From: Streptomyces tibetensis
Lineage (GTDB): Bacteria > Actinomycetota > Actinomycetes > Streptomycetales > Streptomycetaceae
Reading direction: 5' to 3'
Length of the DNA stretch: 64,000 bases
Assembly: GCF_007655005.1 (NCBI RefSeq)
Contig: NZ_SZVW01000013.1
Location: 232,836 to 296,835 of the forward strand
Positions 17,428-26,279 of this stretch are shown one piece after another (positions within the stretch are counted from its first letter, which is position 1; each line of letters begins with the position of its first letter). The notes under the pieces were generated by a model that worked only from the letters and a program-made list of their open reading frames with translations, was not told the DNA's origin and made no database searches. The position numbers were made by a program, and so were the translations under genes.

Positions 17428-17449
17428 AGGTACGATGCAACTCATACCT
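17428..17449. promoter_or_regulatory. ArsR operator candidate 2
   Basis: AGGTACGA-N6-TCATACCT again, with only the 6-base spacer different from site 1. It ends 17 bases before the regulator's GTG. The 42-base centre-to-centre distance is about four helical turns, placing both sites on one DNA face. Confidence 0.7.
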
Positions 17450-17466
17450 GCGGCTGAAGGAGGATC

Positions 17467-17817
17467 GTGGACCTCGGCACAGTGTTCGCCGCGCTCGCGG
17501 ACGACTCCCGGCGGAAAGTGATCGCCGAACTCGCGAGCGGTCCCGAGGGCCAGGAGCGCGCCTGCGGCTCGTTCGACCTGCCGGTGAAGAAGGCCACGCG
17601 TACGTACCACTTCCGAGTGCTGCGCGAGGCGGGCCTGGTGGCGCAACGCGACCACGGCAACGGAAGCGCACTGAGACTCCTCAGAGCGGACATCGAGGAG
17701 CACTGCCCCGGCCTGCTGCAGCTCCTCGTGGCCGAGCTCAGGCAGTCGAGCGAACGTAGTACGGAGGCCACAGGCCGGGGCGGAACGGACTGCTCACCTG
17801 GTGCTGCAGCGCTGTAG
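17467..17817 (+). CDS. ArsR-family winged-helix regulator
   Basis: 116-residue one-domain regulator. Winged-helix segment: VFAALADDSRRKVIAELA, then VKKATRTYHFRVLREAGLVAQRDHGNGSALRL. The metal-binding CVC motif of metal sensors is absent; the single Cys in ERACGSF is not a known metal site. It may therefore respond to a small molecule or redox signal. GTG 17467 follows GAAGGAGG. It is divergent from the ABM monooxygenase with two operator candidates between, giving a standard autoregulated pair. A VOC protein gene follows 17 bases later. Confidence 0.87.
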   Translation: MDLGTVFAALADDSRRKVIAELASGPEGQERACGSFDLPVKKATRTYHFRVLREAGLVAQRDHGNGSALRLLRADIEEHCPGLLQLLVAELRQSSERSTEATGRGGTDCSPGAAAL

Positions 17818-17834
17818 GCACCATAGTCAACGGG

Positions 17835-18203
17835 ATGATCGGAAAGCTTCACGCCATCGTCATCGACTGTCCCGACCCGTCCGAGCTCGCCGACTTCTAT
17901 GAGCGTCTGCTGTCACTCAGCCGACTCGAGGACACGGTGGAGTTCGTCGTCCTGGGCACAGCGACAGGAAGGGAAGTCGTGGCATTCCAGCGAGACCTCG
18001 ACTTCCGACCGCCCCAGTGGTCCGACCCCGACCGTCCTCAGCAGATGCACATCGACGTCATGGTCGCGGATCTTGACCTGGCGGAGCCGCAAGTGCTCGC
18101 GTTGGGCGCAACACTGCTCGACGGGTCGGACAAGCCAGTCGGATACCGGGTCTACGCCGACCCGGTCGGTCATCCCTTCTGCCTTGTCACTCCACCGGAA
18201 TGA
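17835..18203 (+). CDS. VOC/glyoxalase-fold protein
   Basis: 122-residue vicinal-oxygen-chelate fold. Paired beta-alpha-beta modules start KLHAIVIDCPDPSELADFYERLL and end YADPVGHPFCLV, the usual closing signature. Candidate metal ligands are His6 and His in MHIDV with a late acidic residue replaced or shifted, so catalysis is uncertain. ATG 17835 lies 17 bases after the ArsR gene and is probably co-transcribed. Possible roles include binding or detoxifying a small aromatic compound together with the ABM enzyme. Confidence 0.8.
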   Translation: MIGKLHAIVIDCPDPSELADFYERLLSLSRLEDTVEFVVLGTATGREVVAFQRDLDFRPPQWSDPDRPQQMHIDVMVADLDLAEPQVLALGATLLDGSDKPVGYRVYADPVGHPFCLVTPPE

Positions 18204-18266
18204 ACTGAGGGGCCCGGCGTCTCGGTCGTCGGCCCGGACGGCCGCCTCACTGGTCCCGCCCGATGC

Positions 18267-19442
18267 TCAGAAGGCGTACCGCACTCGGAGCCACGGCGCG
18301 TGGCGGTCGATCAGGGTGCGTAGTGTCTGTACGGCCTCGCTCTTGACGCTGTTGCGGTAGCGGAGGTTCCGTGCGCCGTTCTCGGAGCGCTTGGCCTGTT
18401 GGAGTTCCGGCCGCCACAGGGCCTCCTCGGCGCGTGGATGCCAGCCGAGGTTGACCTCGTGCAGCTCCTGGTTGTGGGTCAGCATGATCACCTCCGCGGC
18501 GGCCTGCTGTTTCACCCGCCGGGGCAGGACGTCGTCGAGGTGGGTGAGCAGCTCGGCCCAGGCGTCCTGCCACCCGGGGCGGACGACCACGGGGGAGAGG
18601 TTGAAGTGCACCTCGTACCCCGCGTCCAGGAAGTCCGCGGCGGCGCCGATCCGCTCGGCGACGGGTGAGGTGCGCACATCGAGCAGCCGGGCGTCGTCCG
18701 GCGGCATCAGCGAGAACCGGATGCGGGTGCGGCCACGCGGGTCGTAACCCAGCAGGTCGGGGTTGACGAACTTGGTGGCGAAGGACGCCTTCGCCGTGGG
18801 CCACTCCCGGAAGGCGTGCACCAGGTCCGCGGTGTTGTCGCAGATCAGCGCATCCACGGAGCAGTCGCCGTTCTCCCCGATGTCGTACACCCACGCCTCG
18901 GGGTCGCACTGGTTCGGCTCGGGCTTGGGCCCCTGCCGTGTCACATGCCGGGCGAGGTGGGCGATGATCCTTTCGATGTTGGTGAAGACGGTGATGGGGT
19001 TGGCGTACCCCTTGCGCCGGGGCACGTAGCAGTAGGCGCAGGCCATGGCGCAACCGTTGGAGGTGCCGGGAGCGATCCAGTCCGCGGACCGGCCGTTGGG
19101 GCGAGTGGTGAGGGTCTTCTTCTCACCCAGGACCAGCGTCTCCCCCTTGATACGCACCCAGCGCTCGATGTTGCCCTGGTTGCCGTGCAGCCCGGGGATG
19201 CGCCAGTGCGAGTCGACCATCGTCATCCGGGCGTCGGGGAACCGGGCGCTGATCTGCCTTCCGCGTGGGGACGCGGCAGCCGCGGGCTCGGCGTAGATCT
19301 CCCGCACGGGCAGCAGCCGGCGTGCCACGGCGGAGACGCGGAACGCGGAGGGCCGGTCGGGTGCGGTGGGGCCGGGGGAGAGGGCGTCGAGCCCGAACAG
19401 TACGTCCGGGTCGCCGTCCGGGCTGCCGGACGGGTGGTGCAT
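18267..19442 (-). CDS. Spore photoproduct lyase family radical SAM protein
   Basis: 391 residues. The radical SAM cluster motif is CAMACAYC (CxxxCxxC) about a third of the way in, within APGTSNGCAMACAYCYVPRRKGYANPITVF. Downstream segments (KFVNPDLLGYDPRGRTRIRFSLMP) follow the SplB-like family found in actinobacteria. In Bacillus the enzyme reverses the thymine photoproduct; in Streptomyces the substrate has not been shown to me. Cys ligands are intact. ATG 19442. Single gene, convergent with the VOC gene on the left. Confidence 0.85.
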   Translation of the reverse strand: MHHPSGSPDGDPDVLFGLDALSPGPTAPDRPSAFRVSAVARRLLPVREIYAEPAAAASPRGRQISARFPDARMTMVDSHWRIPGLHGNQGNIERWVRIKGETLVLGEKKTLTTRPNGRSADWIAPGTSNGCAMACAYCYVPRRKGYANPITVFTNIERIIAHLARHVTRQGPKPEPNQCDPEAWVYDIGENGDCSVDALICDNTADLVHAFREWPTAKASFATKFVNPDLLGYDPRGRTRIRFSLMPPDDARLLDVRTSPVAERIGAAADFLDAGYEVHFNLSPVVVRPGWQDAWAELLTHLDDVLPRRVKQQAAAEVIMLTHNQELHEVNLGWHPRAEEALWRPELQQAKRSENGARNLRYRNSVKSEAVQTLRTLIDRHAPWLRVRYAF

Positions 19443-19631
19443 GAGTGCTCCCGTACGGATGGGCGCGAGGGGGAAGTGGGCTTCCCGTCACTCAACTGTA
19501 CGGGGCACGCACCGCCCCGGCTCGAAGTGACCGCCCTCGACCCGGGCGATCTCTTCGCGGCCCGCCCGCCCACCCTCCGCCCCCGCACACCCCGATCCGC
19601 GCCACGCCGTACAGGCCGGCCCCTGCCACCG

Positions 19632-20009
19632 TCAGCCGGTGCGCCGAGCGCGGATGAGTGCCAGACCGCTGAGAACCGTGCCGATCAGCCCGAAGGCCAG
19701 AGCCATGCCACCTGCGACCACGCCGTTGCCGGTGCCGGGGCCCCCGTCGGCGACCGCCAGGTTCACCACGCCCATGGACAGGCCGATCAGTCCCGCCGCC
19801 AGGGCCATGAAGGCCCTGTTTCGCCGGTTGCCGATGCCGCGACGACCGGCGGAGCGGGCCAGAGCGAGTCCGCCGATGATCAAGCCGGCCAGTGCCACGA
19901 GGGCAGCCGTGCTGCCTACCAGTCGCCCGGAGGTCAGGCCGGTGGTGGCAGCGGACTGGACCGCGATGTGCGCGGCTGCCGGTGCGGCGATCACGAGTGA
20001 AACTGCCAT
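19632..20009 (-). CDS. DUF6223-like small membrane protein
   Basis: 125 residues with three to four hydrophobic helices (LVIAAPAAAHI, LVALAGLIIGGLALA, AFMALAAGLIGLSMGVV, MALAFGLIGTVLSGLALI). It matches the remembered DUF6223 pattern of Streptomyces. Start ATG 20009 follows GAGG (GGAGGCCTCT on the coding strand). It diverges from a two-component sensor gene, and a perfect 24-base palindrome lies between, so it is probably a target of that system. Function unknown. Confidence 0.7.
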   Translation of the reverse strand: MAVSLVIAAPAAAHIAVQSAATTGLTSGRLVGSTAALVALAGLIIGGLALARSAGRRGIGNRRNRAFMALAAGLIGLSMGVVNLAVADGGPGTGNGVVAGGMALAFGLIGTVLSGLALIRARRTG

Positions 20010-20147
20010 GAGAGGCCTCCTCGTCTCCTGCTGTTCGACGTCGGCCCAGCATGTCCGTCGGCCCCGCGTCGGTCGTCCAGCGGACGCAGACAATGCGCGC
20101 TGCTGCCGGAGGTCCAGGTGCCTCCTGCGGCTGCGGCAGTCGAGCCG

Positions 20148-20171
20148 CGACTACCGCGGGCGCGGTAGTCG
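20148..20171. promoter_or_regulatory. Perfect palindrome between DUF6223 and sensor-kinase genes
   Basis: CGACTACCGC-GGGC-GCGGTAGTCG: 10-bp perfect arms, 4-base spacer. It is 139 bases upstream of the membrane-protein start and 56 bases upstream of the kinase start. It is most simply a binding site for the LuxR-type response regulator encoded next door. Confidence 0.7.
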
Positions 20172-20226
20172 GCGTCTCGTTCGTCAGCGGGACTCGCCCG
20201 TGACGGCGTCCGACTAGGGTGCGCGC

Positions 20227-21354
20227 ATGGGCAGAGAACGATCAGGGGTCCCGGCCGCTGTCCGCGACTGCGCGGTCGCCATCGGCGTGGCGGCGCTGCA
20301 GGTGGGCAGGGGGATGTCCGCCGGGAGCTCCACGGCGAACAGTGACCTGCTCGGCTATGCGCTGCTGGCGGGCGGCGGGCTGGCCTTGGCGGCAGGCCGC
20401 CGCGCTCCCCTTCTGGTCCTGACCGTCACCGCACTGAGCGCGGTGGGGTATCAGGCGGCCGGGTTCGACGTGCTCGCCGTCTCCTATCTGGTCGCCGTGT
20501 ACGGCGCGGTGCGGGCCGGACACCGTGCCGTCACCGTGGCGGTGTCCCTCGCCCTGCTGCTCGCTCTCCACCTCACCGCGCTCATCGTCCGGGACGAGCC
20601 GGTGCGCGAAGCGTTCGGGCGGGGTGGCGGCGTACTCGAGATCGCCTGGCTGATCGCGGCCTTCGCCGCCGGGGAGGCCGTACGGCAGGCCGAGCGGCGG
20701 GCGGAGGAGGCCGAGCGGACCAGGGAGGAGACCGCGCGGCGGCGCGCCGACGAGGAGCGGCTGCGCATCGCGCGGGAGCTGCACGATTCGCTCACTCATC
20801 AGATCTCCGTGATCAAAGTGCAGTCCGAAGCCGCGGTCCATGTAGCCCGCAGACTCGGCGAGCAGGTACCGGAAGCGATGCTGGCCATCCAGGAGGCCGG
20901 CCGCGAAGCCAGCCGGGAACTGCGCGCCACGCTGGAGGCGCTGCGCGACGACGACACGACCCCGCCGCGCGGGCTCGACGAAGTCCACGACCTGGTGGAA
21001 AACTCCCGGACGTTGGGACTCGACACCACGCTGACGATCGACGGGCGGCAGCACGACGTACCGGCCGCGGTGGACCGGACCGTCTACCGGATCGTGCAGG
21101 AGGCGCTCACCAACGTCGCCCGGCATGCCGACGCCACCACCGCGGCGGTCCGCATCAGCTGTCTTCCGGATTCCCTCGCCATACGCATCGACGACGACGG
21201 CAAGGCGATGTCGGCCACCGCCCCGCTGCCCGGCCTCGGTCTGCTCGGCATGCGCGAACGCGTCACCGCCCTCGGCGGTCGGCTGCGCGCCGAACCACGG
21301 GACGGGGGAGGCTTCACCGTCCAGGCCGAACTCCCCGTGGACCGGGCCTCATGA
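20227..21354 (+). CDS. NarL-type sensor histidine kinase
   Basis: 375 residues. The N-terminal half has five to six membrane helices (LLGYALLAGGGLALAAG, PLLVLTVTALSAVGYQAA, VSYLVAVYGAV, VTVAVSLALLLALHLTALIV, EIAWLIAAFAAG). A coiled linker leads to the HisKA_3 domain with phospho-His186 in ARELHDSLTHQ. The HATPase domain follows (VQEALTNVARHA; GLGLLGMRERV). ATG 20227. Its TGA overlaps the regulator's ATG (ATGA at 21351), a tight coupling. Signal unknown; integral-membrane sensing with no extracellular domain suggests envelope or membrane stress. Confidence 0.92.
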   Translation: MGRERSGVPAAVRDCAVAIGVAALQVGRGMSAGSSTANSDLLGYALLAGGGLALAAGRRAPLLVLTVTALSAVGYQAAGFDVLAVSYLVAVYGAVRAGHRAVTVAVSLALLLALHLTALIVRDEPVREAFGRGGGVLEIAWLIAAFAAGEAVRQAERRAEEAERTREETARRRADEERLRIARELHDSLTHQISVIKVQSEAAVHVARRLGEQVPEAMLAIQEAGREASRELRATLEALRDDDTTPPRGLDEVHDLVENSRTLGLDTTLTIDGRQHDVPAAVDRTVYRIVQEALTNVARHADATTAAVRISCLPDSLAIRIDDDGKAMSATAPLPGLGLLGMRERVTALGGRLRAEPRDGGGFTVQAELPVDRAS

Positions 21355-22013
21355 TCCGTGTCCTGCTGGTCGATGACCAGCCCCTCATCCGCAGCGGATT
21401 CCGCGCGCTCCTCGATCTCGAGGACGGCATCGAGGTGGTGGCCGAGGCCGCCGACGGCGAAGAGGCCCTCGAACTCGCCGAAAGGCACCTGCCCGACGTC
21501 GCGCTCATCGACATCAGGATGCCGGTCGTCGACGGCATCGAGGCGACCCGGCGCATTGCCGCGGACCCGGCCCTGGCCGGGGTGCACGTGGTCATCCTGA
21601 CCAACTACGGCTTGGACGAATACGTCCTCGACGCCCTGCGCGCCGGCGCCACCGGGTTCCTGGTCAAGGACGTCGTGCCGGAGGACTTCCTGCACGCCGT
21701 ACGTGTCGCCGCTCGTGGCGATGCCCTGCTCGCTCCCTCGATCACCCGCAAGTTGATCAACCGGTACGTCACCCAGCCACTCCCCACCGATGCCGGCACA
21801 GGCCTGGAGGAGCTGACCAGCCGCGAACGCGAGGCCGTGGTCCTGGTCGCGAAGGGGCTGTCCAACGAAGAGATCGCCGCCCATATGGTGATCAGCCCGC
21901 TGACCGCGAAGACGCACATCAATCGCGCCATGGCCAAACTCCGAACCCGCGACCGCGCCCAACTCGTCGTCCGTGCCTACGAGTCCGGCTTGATGGCCCC
22001 ACGCAGCTCTTGA
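21351..22013 (+). CDS. LuxR/NarL-family response regulator
   Basis: 220 residues: receiver domain with phospho-Asp54 in ALIDIRMP, acidic pair Asp8-Asp9, conserved Lys in FLVKD, and a C-terminal LuxR helix-turn-helix (LTSREREAVVLVAKGLSNEEIAAHMVISPLTAKTHI, here split across two helices). Partner of the overlapping sensor kinase. Its likely DNA site is the palindrome at 20148-20171, giving control of its own operon and the divergent DUF6223 gene. Confidence 0.92.
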   Translation: MIRVLLVDDQPLIRSGFRALLDLEDGIEVVAEAADGEEALELAERHLPDVALIDIRMPVVDGIEATRRIAADPALAGVHVVILTNYGLDEYVLDALRAGATGFLVKDVVPEDFLHAVRVAARGDALLAPSITRKLINRYVTQPLPTDAGTGLEELTSREREAVVLVAKGLSNEEIAAHMVISPLTAKTHINRAMAKLRTRDRAQLVVRAYESGLMAPRSS

Positions 22014-22103
22014 CCCAGCGTCACCCACACCACGGAACGGCAGTGCGGGACCCGGGCCGAAGGCCACAGCGTGGGGCTCGGCCACCGACCTCGGGCAGCA
22101 GCT

Positions 22104-22141
22104 CCCAGGTGGATGAACGGCGAGCTGTTCATCCACCTGGG
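22104..22141. terminator. Long perfect hairpin between convergent genes
   Basis: CCCAGGTGGATGAAC (22104-22118) and GTTCATCCACCTGGG (22127-22141) pair over all 15 bases around an 8-base loop. It lies between the response-regulator stop and the convergent hydrolase stop. Confidence 0.8.
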
Positions 22142-22250
22142 CGGCTCCTCCCATCACCGCTCGTCGCCGACCTTTCCGAACGGTTCGGGCGTGTGGCCGC
22201 GGTGGCCCCTGCTTCCTACGGGCTCCTCCACGCCCGGTGCCGTCCCGGCC

Positions 22251-22973
22251 TCACTTCAGGTGCCGGTCCAAGAACCGGCACCCGTCCTCCAGCTCGAACG
22301 ACGGAGTGCCGGTGTGCCCTCCCAGATTGGCGTGGAGTGTCTTCTCCTTGCTGCCGAAGGCGTCGAACAGGTCCAGAGCCCGTTGCCGGGGATTCCCCTC
22401 GTCGTCCCACTGAAGGAGGAACAGCAACGGAATGGTGACCTGCCGGGCCTCCTCGCGCTGGGCGCGGGGCACGTACCCGCCGGCGAAGAGGCCTGCGGCC
22501 GCGATGCGCGGCTCGGCCACCGCCAGCCGAATGCCGAGGGCGGTCCACCCCCCGGAGTACCCGACCCGGCCGTCGATCTCGGGAAGCTCGAGAAGGGCAT
22601 CCAGAGTGGTCTGCCATTCCGGGACCGCGTTTTCGACCAGCGGCCCGACGAAGGACTCCAACATCTCGTCGACCGGCTCGCCTGCCCGCATCGCCCGGCG
22701 GAGGTCTCCACGGGCCTGCTCGGCGGCGGCGGAGCGGGGACGGTCACCGCACCCGGCGGCGTCGATGGTGGCCACCGCGTAGCCGCGTCCCGCGGTGTAC
22801 CCGGCCCGGGCCACGAGCCGGGGATCGGCCTTGGGCAGGCCGTTGTTGTGCGCCATCAGGACCAGTGGGGCCGGCGTGGAACCCGGTGTCCACAGCGTGC
22901 CGGGGATCTCGCCGAGGGTGAATTCGCGCTCGAGGACGCCGTCGTCGAGACGCCGTTCCGTGGTGAACTGCAT
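22251..22973 (-). CDS. Alpha/beta hydrolase (dienelactone-hydrolase-like)
   Basis: 240 residues. The nucleophile elbow is VGYSGGWTALG (Ser in GYSGG), the acid is probably in LLFLLQWDDEG, and the His in LGGHTGTPSFE near the C-terminus. Cytoplasmic, no signal peptide. The ATG at 22973 opens MQFTTERRLDDGVLE. Substrate unknown. A related gene type sits beside many Streptomyces two-component systems, but there is no shared promoter here because the two converge. Confidence 0.8.
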   Translation of the reverse strand: MQFTTERRLDDGVLEREFTLGEIPGTLWTPGSTPAPLVLMAHNNGLPKADPRLVARAGYTAGRGYAVATIDAAGCGDRPRSAAAEQARGDLRRAMRAGEPVDEMLESFVGPLVENAVPEWQTTLDALLELPEIDGRVGYSGGWTALGIRLAVAEPRIAAAGLFAGGYVPRAQREEARQVTIPLLFLLQWDDEGNPRQRALDLFDAFGSKEKTLHANLGGHTGTPSFELEDGCRFLDRHLK

Positions 22974-23279
22974 GGTCGTGCCTTTCGGGAGTGCGCTGGA
23001 ACGGCGCTCCCGGGCGACCTACCGCCCGACCGTGACCCCTGAGGGGAGCACCCATGTCGATTCTGCGTTCACGGGTACCACCTCCTCGTTCTCTCGCACG
23101 GCCTCCGGAAACGTAGCACCGGTCGCCGCGGTCCCACCAACGGTTTTGCGCGAGCTCGGCGCTCGATCCCACCGGCACAGTCCGGCACCTCGTCCCCGTC
23201 GCCACGGCGGCTGGACCTGCTTCCGATGCACCGCTGTGACAGACCGTGTACGAGGCCGCGCCGCCGACCGGCTTCCGCC
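22974..23279. other. Intergenic region without a recognised gene
   Basis: 306 bases upstream of the hydrolase and downstream of the esterase gene on the same strand. It should carry the hydrolase promoter. No credible coding frame, repeat or operator was seen. Confidence 0.5.
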
Positions 23280-24368
23280 TCAGCGAGACGGCGGTGTCGG
23301 TGGTGCCATGACCCTCAGCCCTGTGGGTGCGGGCAGGATGTCTGCGTCCTCGTCACCGTCGAGCCCCCAGAAGCGGGCGGTGTGGTAGCTGGAGCAGATG
23401 GTGTCGAGGTAGTAGCTGCCGGCGCTGCCGCACTCTTCGACGCCGCTGCCCGGGTCGACGGCCAGTCCGTGCCCCATGCCGGGCACGGAGTACACCTCGA
23501 CGGCGGATCGGCCGGAGGCGTCGTCGAACACGGTCAGCGTGGTACCCCCGCCGAGGCTCTCCATACGGGACGGCGTCTGGCCGATGCCCCACACGTTCGT
23601 CCACTGGTCGCGCAACTCAACGGCGTTGGCGGGCTTCACGGTGGTGTCGGCGGTGCCCTGCCAGATCGCCACGCGCGGCCAGGAGGTCGTGCCGGCCGGA
23701 GCGGCGGAACGCACCAGGTCCCCCCACTGGGCCGGGCTCCTGTCCGGCGGGCTGTACATACAGGTGTAGGCCGTGATCGCGCTGCTCGCGCAACGGGCGG
23801 GCAGGCCGGAGCCGATGGCCCCGCCCGCGAAGACGTCGGGGTAGGCGGCCAGCATGTTCGCCGTCATGGCGCCGCCCGCGGACAGGCCCGTGATGTAGAT
23901 GCGCCGGGTGTCGCCGCCGTACAGCGAGACGGCCTTGTCCACCATCTGCTTGATCGACAACGCCTCACCCAGACCGCGTCCGCTGTCGCCCGGCTCGAAC
24001 CAGTTGAAACAGGAAGTGGCGTTGTTGGAGCGGCTGGTCTGGGGGAGGACCAGCGCGAAACCATAGCGGTCGGCGTACTTGGGCCAGCCGGAGTGCGCGT
24101 AGTAGTCGTTCGCACTCTGCGTGCAGCCGTGCAGGGCGACGACCAACGGGGCACCGGCGGGCAGCGCGTCGGGTGCGTAGGTGTACATCGACAGGTTGCC
24201 CGGGTTGCTGCCGAACGCGGGGACCTGGACCAGACCCGCGGCGGATGCTTGCGGGCTGACGGCGAGCAGGCCGCCGGTCAGGACGAGAGCCCCGGCGGCG
24301 GTGACCCAACGGCGCATGCTTCCGGCGAGGGTCCGCGAGAAACGGAACGCAGGACGCGACTGTTCCAT
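23280..24368 (-). CDS. Secreted PHB-depolymerase/feruloyl-esterase family protein
   Basis: 362-residue LpqC-type esterase. A signal peptide of about 45 residues is followed by LVQVPAFGSNPGNLSMYTYAP and the oxyanion HG in VVALHGCTQSANDYY. The Ser nucleophile is in YITGLSAGGAMT, Asp in WQGTADTTV, and His in PGMGHGLAVDPG. It is probably a secreted polyester or aryl-ester hydrolase. The ATG at 24368 follows AGGAGGC. An esterase-like gene with a different fold signature diverges at 24738. Confidence 0.87.
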   Translation of the reverse strand: MEQSRPAFRFSRTLAGSMRRWVTAAGALVLTGGLLAVSPQASAAGLVQVPAFGSNPGNLSMYTYAPDALPAGAPLVVALHGCTQSANDYYAHSGWPKYADRYGFALVLPQTSRSNNATSCFNWFEPGDSGRGLGEALSIKQMVDKAVSLYGGDTRRIYITGLSAGGAMTANMLAAYPDVFAGGAIGSGLPARCASSAITAYTCMYSPPDRSPAQWGDLVRSAAPAGTTSWPRVAIWQGTADTTVKPANAVELRDQWTNVWGIGQTPSRMESLGGGTTLTVFDDASGRSAVEVYSVPGMGHGLAVDPGSGVEECGSAGSYYLDTICSSYHTARFWGLDGDEDADILPAPTGLRVMAPPTPPSR

Positions 24369-24737
24369 GACGACTGCCTCCTGATGCGTGGGGGGGGCTC
24401 GCCGGTACCGACAGGACCGGTGACCGGTGAGGAGTGCATCATCGGGGTTTCCGAGCCGGCGTCGGCATGGGTGGGACAGCCATGAGTGGCGAGAACCTGT
24501 GTGATGGCGGGACATTTCCCGGCACGTGAAGGACCGTGTATGGCAGGAGCGCTCAGGCTGGTGCCCATGGGCGGCACGGTCGATCCGCGCCCTGGGGGCA
24601 CGGTCGACCCGGCCCGCGTCCGGTGGTGCCGACCGCTATGCCATGACTCCGGATCGTGTTCGGCAGCCCCATATGCCGTGATGTAGCAGCGCCATAGCCT
24701 CCCGTTCGTCCCTGAAGGCGACCGCGGAGGTACCCGC
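24369..24737. other. Divergent promoter region of two secreted hydrolases
   Basis: 369 bases between the esterase start and the next hydrolase start. Near 24573 and 24598 a short direct repeat (GGCACGGTCGA followed by TCC or CCC) occurs twice within 30 bases. Nothing coding was recognised. GCGGAGG before 24738 is the ribosome site of the rightward gene. Confidence 0.4.
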
Positions 24738-26279
24738 ATGCGTCCCTCTTTCCGCCCCCTGCCATGTTCCTGGCGACGCGGTGGACCGGCGGCGGCCCTC
24801 GCCCTGGCCGCCCTCACACTCGCACCCGGGCCCACCCCGTTGGCACCGGTGAACTCGGACGGTGGCCGCTGCACACGCCTCACCCACCTGCGCGTACCGG
24901 GGGCGGAACACCAACGGGCCGCCTGCCTTGAGGAGTTGACCACGGCCGGCACCGTGACCTCGGGCCACACCGACCCTGCCGACTGGGCGGGACTGACCCC
25001 GCAGGGCCTGGCCGTGCCGGAGGGGGTCCCCGGCGTTCAGATCGACGGCTACTTCCCGGACACGTCCACCACCAACACCAACAACCGATGGGACCACGAC
25101 GCCCAGTTCGTCATCCGGCTGCCCGACCGGTGGAACGGCGGGCTGGTGGTCGCCGGCACCCCCGGCAACCGGGAGCAGTACGCCAACGACCGGGCCATCG
25201 CCGACTGGGTGCTCTCCCGCGGCTATGCCTACGCCGCCACCGACAAGGGCAACACCAGACCGGCCTTCTACCGGGACGGCAGGAAGCCGGGCGACGCCAT
25301 CGCGGAATGGAACGACCGGCTCACCCAGCTCACCCGAGCCGCCCGCGCCACGGTCGCCCGGCACTATCACCGACCGCCGTCACGCACGCTGGTGACCGGC
25401 ATGTCCAACGGCGGATACCTCGTGCGCTGGCAGTTGGAGAACCATCCCGGTCTCTACGACGGGGGCGTGGACTGGGAGGGGACACTGTGGCGCTCCGACG
25501 GTCCCACCCTGCTGAACTTCCTGCCCGAGGCGCTGCGCAACTACCCCGTGTTCGCCACCGGGGGTGAGAGAGCCGACGCGGCGCGCAGGGCTCTGCATGG
25601 CGCCGGTTTCCCGGCCGGCTCCGAGTTCCTCTGGCCGTACCACCACAAGGTCTACTGGGATCTGACCCAGCGCGTCTACCGTGAGGAACTGGACCCCGCT
25701 TTCGACGGCCCGACCGAGGCGGGCACGCCCTTCTGCGCGCCGGGCACGTCGGCCTGTGACGCCGACTACGACTACGCCGCGCGTCCCGACGAGGTTCGCA
25801 CAGCTGTGGACAGGATCGCTCTGACCGGCAGGATCGGCAAACCGTTGATCACCCTGCACGGCACCCTGGACGTCCTGCTGCCGATCACCCAGGACTCCGA
25901 CCTCTACGCCCGTATGGTGCGCCAGGCCGGCCGGAGCCCACTGCATCGCTACTACCGCATCGAGGGCGGCACCCACACGGACGCCCTGGCGGACACCTAC
26001 CCGGGGCGCCTGCGCCCGCTCACGCCGTGCCACCGCGCGGCCTTCACGACCCTGGAGACCTGGCTACGTCCAGGACACCACCCACCCTCTTCCCACACGG
26101 TCCCGCTGCCCGTCGAAGCGGATGCCGCGGCACTTCTGAACACCTGTCCCCTGGATGGGCCCGGCGATGCCACCCTGAAGGCCGAGGCCCGTACCACCCC
26201 CCCCGCGACCCGCGGAGGTCGGCTGATCGACACTGCCACTGGCGCCGTGGAACTCACCGAAGTATCGACCGCGCGGTAG
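24738..26279 (+). CDS. Secreted tannase/3HB-oligomer-hydrolase-like alpha/beta hydrolase
   Basis: 513 residues with an N-terminal hydrophobic export signal (AAALALAALTLAPGP). The nucleophile elbow is VTGMSNGGYLVR, the acid is in LHGTLDVLLP, and the base in IEGGTHTDALADTYP. The long lid region with CAPGTSACDAD recalls tannase and 3-hydroxybutyrate-oligomer hydrolase families. It lies divergent from a PHB-depolymerase-family esterase, so the two could act in sequence on a polyester, but that is inference. The 3' end overlaps the convergent NIPSNAP gene by 26 bases. Confidence 0.72.
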   Translation: MRPSFRPLPCSWRRGGPAAALALAALTLAPGPTPLAPVNSDGGRCTRLTHLRVPGAEHQRAACLEELTTAGTVTSGHTDPADWAGLTPQGLAVPEGVPGVQIDGYFPDTSTTNTNNRWDHDAQFVIRLPDRWNGGLVVAGTPGNREQYANDRAIADWVLSRGYAYAATDKGNTRPAFYRDGRKPGDAIAEWNDRLTQLTRAARATVARHYHRPPSRTLVTGMSNGGYLVRWQLENHPGLYDGGVDWEGTLWRSDGPTLLNFLPEALRNYPVFATGGERADAARRALHGAGFPAGSEFLWPYHHKVYWDLTQRVYREELDPAFDGPTEAGTPFCAPGTSACDADYDYAARPDEVRTAVDRIALTGRIGKPLITLHGTLDVLLPITQDSDLYARMVRQAGRSPLHRYYRIEGGTHTDALADTYPGRLRPLTPCHRAAFTTLETWLRPGHHPPSSHTVPLPVEADAAALLNTCPLDGPGDATLKAEARTTPPATRGGRLIDTATGAVELTEVSTAR

